NCBI GenBank assembly: GCA_964538025.1
Contig: CAZICZ010000005.1
Span: 186,001 to 250,000, forward strand
Direction of reading: 5' to 3'
Source of the DNA: UBA5078 sp964538025
Lineage (GTDB): Bacteria; Pseudomonadota; Gammaproteobacteria; Pseudomonadales; Pseudohongiellaceae
DNA: 64,000 nucleotides
The translations under genes were made by a program, and so were the position numbers. Numbering within the stretch: position 1 is the stretch's first letter; each line of letters opens with the position of its first letter. The notes under the pieces are model-generated. The model was not told the origin of the DNA and ran no database searches. It saw only the letters and a list, made by a program, of their open reading frames with translations. Below, piece after piece: positions 7,796-16,900 of this stretch.

Positions 7796-9547
7796 ATGAG
7801 ACTCCTCGTACTGCCATTTTGTTTCACCCTGCTGACCGCCTGTACCGACCCGGTGGAGACACCTGCCCCCAGCACCCCGACCGCGGCCGATCTTGCCCCC
7901 GTCGATCAAGGCTGGCCGTGGGGATACATGGCGGCCGTCGCGAATCCGTATGCCACCGATGCCGCCGCCGAGATGCTCGCGCAGGGAGGGCATGCGGTTG
8001 ACGCCGCGATTGCGGCGCATCTGGTGCTGGGTCTCGTGGAACCGGAGAGCTCCGGGATTGGCGGTGGCGGGTTCATGCTGGTGTATGAACGCGAGGACCA
8101 GCAGGTGCGTTTTCTCGATGGCCGGGAGAGCGCGCCGGCCGGTGCCACGGCCGATATGTTCATGCGGGAAAATACGGAAATGAATTTTCTCGATGCCTGG
8201 CAGAGCGGCAAGTCGGTCGGGGTCCCGGGCGCTGTTGCGCTGTACGCGCTGGCCCACGACGAATACGGTGTCCTGCCCTGGGCGACGCTTTTTCAGCCCG
8301 CCATTCGCCTGGCCAGTGAGGGCTTTGTGGTGACGGCCAAAATGGCGGGGTATCTCCCCCAGATGGCCCAGATTTCCCGTCTCGATGAAAACCCCGGTGC
8401 CGCCGATTATTTCTACCCGAATGGCCAGCCTCTGCAGGCAGGCGACACCCTGCGCAATCCCGAGTATGCCCACACCCTGCAACGCATTGCCGAGGAAGGG
8501 CCCTCCGCGTTCTACAGCGGGGAGATAGCGCAGGCAATGGCAGCGGCAGCACAGGCGGGTCCGGAGGGCGGCAGCATGACGGTCGAGGACATCGCTGGGT
8601 ATCGTGCGGTAGCCCGCGAGGCCGTGTGCGGCGCGTGGCGACAGTGGAACCTGTGCTCCGCAACGCCTCCCTCCTCGGGCGCGATGCAGATCATGATGGC
8701 CACGCTTTATGACCATCTGGTGCCCGAACAGGCGACCCGGGAGCAACAGGTCACCGCGTTTGTCGATGCCCAGCGGCTGGCATATGCCGATCGCGACTAT
8801 TATTTCGGCGACCCCGACCATGTCTCCGTGCCGGTGGAGGCTCTGCTGGACGCCCGTTACCTCGAATTCCGTGCCGCGAACCCGATCGCGCCCAACGCCC
8901 CGGCGGTACCGGGAGACCCTGGCGCCCTGCTCGGCAACGGGAACGCTGCCATCTGGGGGCCCGATCACACCGACGAAGTCGCGGGTACCACGCATTTCTC
9001 CATCGTCGATAACGACGGCAACGCGGTGTCCATTACCATGACCGTCGAATCCCCGTTTGGGTCCGGGCGCTGGGCCGCGGGCTTTCTGCTCAATAACGAG
9101 ATGACCGATTTTGACCGCCGCTTCGACGCAGCAGCACCGGAACCCGCCAATCGCATCCGTCCTACCGCGCGTCCCCGTTCCTCCATGTCGCCCACCATCA
9201 TGCTGGACCAGAATAACGCTCTTTACATGGTTACTGGCTCACCGGGCGGAAACTCCATTCCAGCCTACACCGCCAAAACGGTGTTGGGCATTGTGGACTG
9301 GGGACTCAGCGTTCAGGACGCCGTCAACTTCCCGAACATCATTGCTCGGGGCGACATCGTCCGCGTGGAAGTGGATCGTGCACCGGGGCCAGAACTAGTC
9401 GAACGCCTCACGCAGGCGGGGTATCAGGTACAGGCGAGTCAGGGGGAAAACTCCGGACTTCACGTCATTCTGGTCACAGAGCAGGGCCTCGTGGGAGCCG
9501 CAGACCCGCGACGGGAAGGGACCGTGGCCAGTGGCACTGCTCAGTAA
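7796..9547 (+). CDS. ggt: Gamma-glutamyltransferase, lipoprotein
   Basis: The 583-residue protein begins with a lipoprotein signal ending in the lipobox LTAC, so it is probably anchored to a membrane in the periplasm. It has the N-terminal nucleophile hydrolase features of GGT: the large-subunit motif ESSGIGGGGFMLVY, the self-cleavage and catalytic threonine in GTTHFS (residue 398), LLNNEMTDFD, RSSMSPTIML and GSPGGNSIPAYTAK. It cleaves gamma-glutamyl bonds of glutathione and related peptides. The ATG at 7796 is chosen since it starts the lipoprotein signal; the open frame extends upstream without signal-like sequence. Confidence 0.93.
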   Translation: MRLLVLPFCFTLLTACTDPVETPAPSTPTAADLAPVDQGWPWGYMAAVANPYATDAAAEMLAQGGHAVDAAIAAHLVLGLVEPESSGIGGGGFMLVYEREDQQVRFLDGRESAPAGATADMFMRENTEMNFLDAWQSGKSVGVPGAVALYALAHDEYGVLPWATLFQPAIRLASEGFVVTAKMAGYLPQMAQISRLDENPGAADYFYPNGQPLQAGDTLRNPEYAHTLQRIAEEGPSAFYSGEIAQAMAAAAQAGPEGGSMTVEDIAGYRAVAREAVCGAWRQWNLCSATPPSSGAMQIMMATLYDHLVPEQATREQQVTAFVDAQRLAYADRDYYFGDPDHVSVPVEALLDARYLEFRAANPIAPNAPAVPGDPGALLGNGNAAIWGPDHTDEVAGTTHFSIVDNDGNAVSITMTVESPFGSGRWAAGFLLNNEMTDFDRRFDAAAPEPANRIRPTARPRSSMSPTIMLDQNNALYMVTGSPGGNSIPAYTAKTVLGIVDWGLSVQDAVNFPNIIARGDIVRVEVDRAPGPELVERLTQAGYQVQASQGENSGLHVILVTEQGLVGAADPRREGTVASGTAQ

Positions 9548-9724
9548 AAAACGCGCGCTGTCCTGGCATTCTCCCGATGGCCGCCCCTGACCTCCCGCAC
9601 CACCATCGGACGTGATTAGTCTGGTCTGAACGGGTCACCACGGCGCCATGCAAAAGGCCACCTTCGGGTGGCCTTTTTAGTGGGGAAGATGACGGGAGGA
9701 CGGCACAGCGTGGGTGTCACTCCA
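9548..9724. other. Convergent intergenic region with terminator
   Basis: This gap carries the terminator listed separately and no recognisable gene. Confidence 0.4.
9652..9679. terminator. Bidirectional intrinsic terminator
   Basis: A ten-base stem, AAAGGCCACC / GGTGGCCTTT, closed by a stable TTCG tetraloop and flanked by A-runs and T-runs, lies between convergent genes. Confidence 0.93.
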
Positions 9725-10177
9725 TCAGAGTGAACAGATGGCCTGCCACTCAGACGCGCTCACCGGCATGACGGAAAGCCGGTTCCCTTTCTTCACAAGC
9801 GCGAAATCCGCCAGCGCGGGCAGGGCTTTGAGACGCTCCAGCGAGAGGATGCCCGAAAAGCGCCGGACAAACCGGACATCTACCGCGTCCCAGCGGGGCG
9901 ACTCCCTGACACTTTTACCATCGAAATACGGAGAGTGGTGATCAAACTGCGCCGGATCGGGGTAGGCAGCCCGCACGATGCTGGCAATACCCGCGACTCC
10001 GATTTCCTTGCAGCTGGAGTGATAAATCAAGGCCTCATCGCCAGGCTGCATCTGCCGGAGAAAATTGCGCGCCTGATAATTGCGGACGCCCTCCCAGACA
10101 AAGGCGCGCATAGGCGCCGCTGCGAGATCCTCGATGCTGCATTCCTTCGGCTCCGTCTTCAGCAGCCAGTACGCCAT
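9725..10177 (-). CDS. EVE-domain protein
   Basis: The 150-residue protein is a single EVE domain (PUA-like, related to thymocyte nuclear protein 1). It opens with AYWLLKTEPKECSIEDL and has VWEGVRNYQARNFLRQMQPGDEALIYHSSC, all hallmarks of the family. EVE domains bind modified bases in nucleic acids. The ATG at 10177 has AGGAG seven bases upstream; the longer in-frame start at 10207 lies before this ribosome site and is rejected. It stands alone on the minus strand, so its neighbours say nothing about its target. Confidence 0.92.
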   Translation of the reverse strand: MAYWLLKTEPKECSIEDLAAAPMRAFVWEGVRNYQARNFLRQMQPGDEALIYHSSCKEIGVAGIASIVRAAYPDPAQFDHHSPYFDGKSVRESPRWDAVDVRFVRRFSGILSLERLKALPALADFALVKKGNRLSVMPVSASEWQAICSL

Positions 10178-10362
10178 GGGGTTTCTCCTGCGATAGCACA
10201 AAAACAAGACAGGCGGCAGTGTACCATCGGTGACTCCACGGCGGATGAGCTGCTTTTACGCCTCGGATGGAGTAAGGTGTCCGCCATAAAAACCGTCGCC
10301 ACACCGCGTCTTTCGGGCACGGGCAAGCGGCACCAATAACAAGAATGAACAGGACCGAGATC
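10178..10362. promoter_or_regulatory. Divergent intergenic region
   Basis: This region between the EVE gene and the HbpS-like gene must carry both promoters. No strong palindrome or consensus promoter could be singled out. Confidence 0.35.
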
Positions 10363-10836
10363 ATGCTGACTCACCTTTACCGACGTGCCGCCCTGCTGTG
10401 CCTTCTGGGCGTCAGTTCTTTCGCCTTTTCCCAGACCCCCGTGGTTGAAAAAGCCATGACCTACGAATTGGCCAAAACCGCCATGGAAGCCGCGGAAGCC
10501 TCCGCCCGCGCCAACGGCTGGCGTTTGACGATTATTGTCGCCGACGACACCGGCATGCCGGTGATGCTGCACCGTATGAACGGGGCTTCCACCGGCTCCT
10601 ACAACATCGCACTGCGCAAGGCCATGACCGTTGCTACCGCCAAGATGAGCACGGCCGAATATGGCCAGAAATTGCAGGCGGGCAGCGTGACGGAGATCGA
10701 AAATGGCGTCACCTTCGCCGGCGGGGTTCCCGTGATGCGTGACGGGGTCCTGATTGGCGTGGTCGCCGCCAGTGGCGCCCGTGCCGCGGAAGACGAAATT
10801 GCGTCGCTTGCGGGCGCTGCCACCATCGAGAATTAA
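10363..10836 (+). CDS. Secreted GlcG/HbpS-family protein
   Basis: The product (about 157 residues) has a signal peptide (YRRAALLCLLGVSSFAFSQ) and then a complete GlcG/HbpS domain: MTYELAKTAMEAAEA, a strand-rich VVADDTGMPVMLHRM, and the glycine-rich FAGGVPVMRDGVLIGVVAASG. Members bind heme or small molecules, and secreted forms often lie near redox enzymes. Here a heme- and copper-containing fusion enzyme follows by about 105 bases on the same strand, which fits a redox role. Start choice is between ATGs at 10345 and 10363; the second gives the better signal peptide. Confidence 0.85.
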   Translation: MLTHLYRRAALLCLLGVSSFAFSQTPVVEKAMTYELAKTAMEAAEASARANGWRLTIIVADDTGMPVMLHRMNGASTGSYNIALRKAMTVATAKMSTAEYGQKLQAGSVTEIENGVTFAGGVPVMRDGVLIGVVAASGARAAEDEIASLAGAATIEN

Positions 10837-10839
10837 GCG

Positions 10840-10863
10840 GTAAAAGGCCGGCCGGGCCTTCTT
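10840..10863 (+). terminator. Possible weak terminator
   Basis: The hairpin AAGGCC / GGCCTT has a short GC-rich loop, followed by an interrupted T-run (CTTGTCTTTT). It lies between the HbpS-like gene and the copper enzyme gene and may only attenuate. Confidence 0.4.
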
Positions 10864-10941
10864 GTCTTTTCGGCCAACATCTTTACACTGGGCTGGCTCG
10901 TAGCCGGACGACTCTCAACCACAATAAGAAGGAGCTACACC

Positions 10942-12681
10942 ATGACATTTCGTCACTGGAAAGCCCTGGTGATCGCCACCCTGACAGGCGCGGCATTCAT
11001 CAGCGGTGCACAGGCAGCGGACAGGGTAGGCAATTTTGCCCTGATCGACACCAAAGGCGATTTCCATCAACTCAGCAAATACGGCTACCAGGATGCAGTG
11101 ATTATCGTGGCCCAGGCCAATGGCTGCGTTGCCAACTACAACGACAACTTCAAGTACAAGCTACTGGAGTCCGATTACCAGCACGACAAGGTCAGCTATC
11201 TGATGCTCAACGTGGCAGGCGACAGCCGCGATGCCATCCGTCAGGAAGCCGAAACCTTTGATTACGACTGGCCAGTGCTAGTAGACAGCACTCAGCTGGT
11301 GGCCGAATCCCTCGGCATCACCAAAGCTGGCGAAGTGGTCGTGATTGATCCCCAGCGCATGCAGATCCTTTACCGCGGCCCCGTTCGTTCCGGCGCCCGC
11401 AACAATGACCCCGTGCGCAAGCAAATTGACACAGCGCTGGAGACGGCCATGGCGGGAGAAACCCGCGATGCCCAGACAGTGTCTGTTGAAACCACAGGCT
11501 GCGATGTCGCGTTCCCTGCCAAGCAGATGCACGCCTCCAACGTGCCTGACTACGTGAACGATATTGCCCCGATCCTGAAAGAGAATTGTGTGGCCTGCCA
11601 CCGCGCCGGCGGCATTGCCCCCTTCGCGATGGACAGCCATCAGATGGTTCTCGGCTGGGCTACCATGATGCGTGAAACGCTGATGACCAAGCGTATGCCA
11701 CCCGCCCAGGTGGACCCGGACATCAAGCACTTTACCAATGCCCGCTACATCAGCGATGCCGACATTCAGACACTGGTGCACTGGATCGACGCCGGAGCGC
11801 CTCGCGGCACGACTGCCGGCGAACCGCTGGCAGGTCTGAGCTTCCCCGAAGGCTGGGATCTTGGCGAGCCGGATCTGGTGGTCTACGCGGAAGACTTCGT
11901 CGTGCCCGCCACGGGCGTGATCGATTACCGCTACCCGATCATCGACCTGCCCTTTGACCGTGACGTCTGGGTGAAGGCTGTGCAGTTCGTGCCACAGGAG
12001 CGTTCCGTGGTCCACCACATGATCGCGAGCGTGGTGGAGCCGCAGTACAGTCAAGAAATGGAAGCCGAAGAGCGTGGCGAAGTGCGTTTCCTAGAAGGCT
12101 ATGCACCCGGCAAGGAAGCGGCGACCGTGTTCCCTGAGGGCACAGGGGTGTTCATCCCACAGGGGTACAAGATTCGCCTGGACTCCCACTACACCTCCAT
12201 GGGCCGCGAAGTGCGCGACCGCACCGCGATCGGCCTGTACCTGGCCGATGAAGAGCCGGAGCATGAGTTCCGCACCTACCGCCTCTCCCACGAAGGACAG
12301 AACCTGGTGATCCCGGCGGGCGAGCGCGACCATCCGATGTACGCCAGCTATGTGTTCGACAAGGACATCACCATGTACGCCTTCCGCCCGCACATGCACA
12401 CTCGCGGCAAGGACATGCGTTTCAAGGTGATTTACCCGGACAACACCTCCGAAGACATGCTCAACGTCGCCAACTACAACTTCAATTGGCAGCCCACCTA
12501 TCGCCTGTCAGAGCCCATGCAGATTCCTGCCGGGTCACGCGTGGTGATCGAAGGCGCGTTTGACAACTCCGAACTCAACCCCGGCGCGCTGGACCCCACG
12601 GTGGACTCCGTAGGCGGTCTGCAGACCTGGGATGAAATGTTTGCCGGTTATCTGACCTATACCTACAACGACGAGCAGTAA
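10942..12681 (+). CDS. Redoxin / cytochrome c / PHM-like copper monooxygenase fusion
   Basis: This secreted protein of 579 residues has three parts. After a signal peptide (ISGAQA), residues about 27-175 form a redoxin (AhpC/TSA-like) domain with one cysteine in NGCVANYN. Next is a class I cytochrome c motif, CVACH (216-220), with a distal MPPAQ segment. The C-terminal half resembles copper type II ascorbate-dependent monooxygenases (PHM/DBM): VVHHM (H358, H359), DSHYTS (H416) and PHMHTRGKDM (H484, H486) match the CuH and CuM ligand pattern. It could deliver electrons through its own heme to the copper sites. The substrate is unknown. AAGGAG precedes the start. Confidence 0.85.
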   Translation: MTFRHWKALVIATLTGAAFISGAQAADRVGNFALIDTKGDFHQLSKYGYQDAVIIVAQANGCVANYNDNFKYKLLESDYQHDKVSYLMLNVAGDSRDAIRQEAETFDYDWPVLVDSTQLVAESLGITKAGEVVVIDPQRMQILYRGPVRSGARNNDPVRKQIDTALETAMAGETRDAQTVSVETTGCDVAFPAKQMHASNVPDYVNDIAPILKENCVACHRAGGIAPFAMDSHQMVLGWATMMRETLMTKRMPPAQVDPDIKHFTNARYISDADIQTLVHWIDAGAPRGTTAGEPLAGLSFPEGWDLGEPDLVVYAEDFVVPATGVIDYRYPIIDLPFDRDVWVKAVQFVPQERSVVHHMIASVVEPQYSQEMEAEERGEVRFLEGYAPGKEAATVFPEGTGVFIPQGYKIRLDSHYTSMGREVRDRTAIGLYLADEEPEHEFRTYRLSHEGQNLVIPAGERDHPMYASYVFDKDITMYAFRPHMHTRGKDMRFKVIYPDNTSEDMLNVANYNFNWQPTYRLSEPMQIPAGSRVVIEGAFDNSELNPGALDPTVDSVGGLQTWDEMFAGYLTYTYNDEQ

Positions 12682-12706
12682 GCGTCTTCTCCCGCGGAGG
12701 GACATG

Positions 12707-13615
12707 ATGAAAACGACCTTGACACTTTTCAGCCTCGGTTTTCTCATGCTCTCCGCGGCACTCTCGCCAAACGCGCAGGCGCAGACCAAGATTGCCTATG
12801 GTCCCGATCCCATGCAGTACGGCGAACTCTCTCTCCCCGAAGGCCCCGGGCCTTTCCCTGTCGTGACATTTCTCCATGCCGGTTGCTGGCGTTCCAGCGA
12901 GGGCATGATGAATGCCTATCGCGAAATGTCGAAGGTCATGACTGAACACGGCGTTGCCGCGTGGAACATGCAGTATCGTGGCGCCACCAGTGACGGTGGC
13001 GGCTGGCCGGGTACCTGGCTGGACATCGCCAACGGCTTTGATGCGCTGGCCGATATTGCGAAAGACTATCCTATCGATATCCAGCAAGCGCTCGTGGTGG
13101 GGCACTCCTCCGGCGGGCATTTTGGTGCCTGGCTCAGCATCCGGCCGCAGCTGCCGGTCTCGAGCGAGATCTACGTTGCTCCCCGCGTGAACCCCATGGG
13201 GCTTGTGATGGCGGATGCCTATATCAATCCCATCGTCATTGATTCCTTGGGCGTGTCGGGCGAGATTTATTGCGGAGAGCCTCTGCTGGAAAAACTGGTG
13301 GGCGGCCCCGTGGAATCCCATATCCAGAACTTCCATGAGATCTCCCCGCTAGAGTGGTTGCCATGGGGAATTCCGCAGGAATACGTGGTCAGCTCCTACC
13401 GTTATCCCGTGACCCTGCCGCGCGTCTTTGCGCAGGGGAAAACCGCCATGATGAGCCTGCCCGACTACCCTGCCCTGGCCGTGTTGGCCGGGGACCACAT
13501 CAACGTGCGCATTATTCACAACGAAGACCATGGCGACTTTGTGAAAACAGGGGCCCGCGGTTACCTCGCCACCATCAGCGCCGCACTAAGACTTCTGGGC
13601 AAAGCCTCCGAATAA
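12707..13615 (+). CDS. Secreted alpha/beta hydrolase (BD-FAE/esterase-like)
   Basis: The product (302 residues) has a signal peptide (ALSPNAQAQ) and an alpha/beta-hydrolase fold. It shows an oxyanion region FLHAGCW, the nucleophile elbow GHSSGG, and a late HNEDHGDF that supplies the catalytic histidine. The layout resembles kynurenine formamidase and feruloyl-esterase-like hydrolases. It starts 22-25 bases after the copper-enzyme fusion, so the two are probably co-transcribed. Two ATGs in tandem (12704 and 12707) are possible; the second has better spacing to GGAGG. Substrate unknown. Confidence 0.82.
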   Translation: MKTTLTLFSLGFLMLSAALSPNAQAQTKIAYGPDPMQYGELSLPEGPGPFPVVTFLHAGCWRSSEGMMNAYREMSKVMTEHGVAAWNMQYRGATSDGGGWPGTWLDIANGFDALADIAKDYPIDIQQALVVGHSSGGHFGAWLSIRPQLPVSSEIYVAPRVNPMGLVMADAYINPIVIDSLGVSGEIYCGEPLLEKLVGGPVESHIQNFHEISPLEWLPWGIPQEYVVSSYRYPVTLPRVFAQGKTAMMSLPDYPALAVLAGDHINVRIIHNEDHGDFVKTGARGYLATISAALRLLGKASE

Positions 13616-13929
13616 GTTCCGCATTTTCATCACACTTATGACGGGGCGACTTCGCCCCTCTACACGTCCCCGAAATTTCGTGGGGCGCGCCATCAGCCAA
13701 TCTCCCTCCTCTTCTGGAACGCTCCTCCGTTTTCCCGTCAAACTCGAACAATTCCCCATACTTGCCATAGAACGCCGGTAATATTTTCCTCGAAACATTT
13801 GTTTAAATTGTGTTCAAGTGATTAAAATTCGATCAATTTTCAATGGAAGAAAAACACCGGGATCACACTCGGCGCAGCGCCCCACCCTTCCCATCATTCG
13901 CTTTATAAAAATCAGATCAGGAGAGTCAC
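13616..13929. promoter_or_regulatory. Upstream region of the giant repeat protein
   Basis: This 314-base gap has two halves. Near 13643-13658 a GGGGCG / CGCCCC hairpin may end the esterase transcript. From about 13790 the DNA becomes markedly AT-rich, unlike the rest of the window, and contains a 17-base palindrome, AAAATT-CGATC-AATTTT (13824-13840). This is the likely promoter and control region of the repeat protein gene, which has AGGAGAG just before its ATG. Confidence 0.5.
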
Positions 13930-16900
13930 ATGGCTAACGCAGGCAGCAAGGGCAACTCCACCAATACCAACGGTGGCACCGAGATTTCGTTTCAGAACAC
14001 CCCCCAGGCAAAAGATGATGCCTTCGGCACGGCCCAGAGCGGGCAACTGAATTACGTCAGCACCGTGTATGTGCTCAATGTGATGGGAAATGACCTCGGG
14101 GGCAATGCCAAGAGCCTGTGGTCAGTGGACGATGGTATTAACCAGTCAGGCGCGATGTCCGGTCATGAAGCGGGTGACCTGCTCACGCAAGACGGCGCGG
14201 GCATCACGGGTATCGCCGGAAACCGCAGTCTGTTTGGGGCCTCTCTGTCCGTGACCGCGGATGGCAAAGTGGCGTATGACACCTCCACAATTGACGCGAA
14301 TTACGCAGACACTCTCACTCAACTTGCGCTGGGGCAGACGCTGTCTGACAGCTTTATCTACGCGATCCGACTCGCCAGCGGCACCCTGAGCTGGGCCAAG
14401 GCGACCGTGACGCTGACCGGTGTCAACGATACCCCCGTGGTCCAGAACGTGTCCCTGCTGGCTGTTGAAGATGGCGGCAGCGTCTCTGGCGCCTTCAACG
14501 GCGATGACATCGACAGCGATGACGATGGCAGCACCCTGAGCTACAGCATTCTGGGAGCCCCTGGCGTTGGCACATTGACCAACAATGGCAACGGCACGTT
14601 TACCTACGACCCGGGTGCCAATTTCCAGAGTCTGGCACTTGGTCAGACAGAAACCCTGACCGTCACCTACGTCGCCACTGACCGCCACGGCGCCATTTCA
14701 GCGCCCGCAACGCTGACGATTACTGTCACTGGCACCAATGACGGCCCCACATTGGCTGCCGGAAGTCTGTCCGCCGTTGAAGATGGGCAGGCGGTGACGC
14801 TTGATCTGACGGCCCTCGGTGACGATATCGATAGCGACGATGACGGCAGTTCACTGACCTACACGCTGCTGTCCTCCCCCAGCGCCGGCTCTGCCTCGAT
14901 TACTGACCGCGTGCTGACGTTCGCCCCCGGAAGCGACTTCCAGGCCTTGTCCGAAGGACAGACCACCCAGGTCAGCGTCGATGTGGAAGCCAAAGATCGT
15001 CATGGCCTGACCGCCGTCAACACCGTCACCATTACCGTGACGGGCGTGAATGATCGTCCCACGGTGACCAATGTCGCCGTCCAGGCGCAGGAAGATGGCG
15101 CGGCCGTGACAGGCGCGTTTGTTGGCGATGATGTCGACAATGACGACACGCCCTCAAGTCTGGCCTATAGCTTCCTCAGTGCGCCGAATGCAGGCACCCT
15201 GACCAACAATGGTGACGGCACCTTCACCTTTGCTCCGGGAAGCGATTTCCAGTCACTGGCACAGGGTCAGACGACCCAGTTGTCCATCGACTACACCGCG
15301 ACTGACAGCCACCAATCGGTCTCCGATGCTGGCACCGCAAGCATCACCGTCACCGGCGTGAACGATGCCCCGACACTGGCCGCCGGCGCCCTTTCCGCTG
15401 TGGAAGATGGCCAGGCCGTGACGCTCGACCTCACCGGCCTTGGCAATGACGTGGACAGCGATGACGATGGCAGCACGCTGACCTATACCCTGCTCAGCGC
15501 TCCCAGCGCAGGCACGGCTTCCATTGCCAACCGCACGCTGAGCTTTGCCCCCGGCACAGACTTCCAGTCACTGGCCGCCGGGGAAACCACCACGGTGTCT
15601 GTGGATGTTCAAGCCAAGGACCAGCACGGCGCCGCGGTCGTGAACACCGTGACCATTACCGTTACCGGGGTGAATGACCGTCCCACGGTGACCAATGTCG
15701 CCGTCCAGGCGCAGGAAGATGGCGGACCCGTCACCGTTGCCTTCAGTGGCAATGACATAGACAGCGATGACACCGGTGCGAGCCTGACCTACACGCTGCT
15801 GGGCGGCGCTCCCGTGGGCACCGTGACCAATAACGGCAATGGCACCTTTACCTACAATGTCGGAAACAACTTCCAGGGGCTGGCGCAGGGGCAATCCACG
15901 CAGATCTCTGTCGACTACACAGCCACCGACAGCCATAACGCACTTTCCACACCGGCGACCGCCGTCATCACCGTCACGGGAGTCAATGACGGCCCGACGC
16001 TGGCCGCTGGCGCAATGTCCGCCACGGAAGATGGCCCCGCCGTGAGCCTCAATCTCGCCGCCTTGGGCAATGACGTGGACAGTGACGATGACGGCAGCAC
16101 CCTGAGCTATGCCCTGATAGGCACTCCCTCCGGCGGCTCGGCGTCCATTTCCGGCACAACACTGACCTTTGCTCCCGGCGCAGACTTCCAGTCGCTGGCG
16201 GCCGGGCAGACCCGTGACGTGTTCCTGACGGTCTCCGCCAAGGACAGCCATAACGCCACTGCGACCAATCAGGTGAAGGTCACCGTGACCGGGGTCAATG
16301 ACGCCCCCGTGGTGAGCGGCGATGCCGCTGGTGCTGTCACACTGACCCCGGCGGCCGCGCCGTTCAACGTGCAGCAGTTCACCAATTACCAGGGGGCCTT
16401 TGATCTGGCCTCCCTGCGCAACTATGCCTCAACGCACACGGCGAACTACACCGCCACGACCAACGTTATCGACTACACCGACGATCCGTCCGGGTTCTCC
16501 GGCGAGATCCCCGGCAGCTCACGTTGGCCGGCCGCGGTGGCGCTGGGAGTCTCCGGCACCGGCGGGATCAATGACCGCTTCTTTGCCAAGATCACCAGCA
16601 CCGTCACCATCACCCAGGCGGACACCTACACCTTCCGTACCTACAACGATGACGGCGTGTACGTGAGCGTGAACAACCAGCTGATCATCAGCGACTCCAC
16701 ACAGCATCCGGAACTGCCGTTTACCGGCAGCATTTACCTGACGCCGGGCACCTACCCGGTCGAACTGTACTTCTTCGAGAACGGCGGCGAGGCCTCTCTG
16801 GAGTTCACCTACAAGAACTCCGGCGGCGTCTACCAGCACGTGAACCCCGCCAACGTCACGGACAGCGGCGTACTGCAGTTCAGCGATGTTGACCTGAACG

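Noticed and set aside
14419..16290. Regular repeats as a CRISPR array
   Set aside because: The repeats are contiguous coding units of 312 bases with no spacers.
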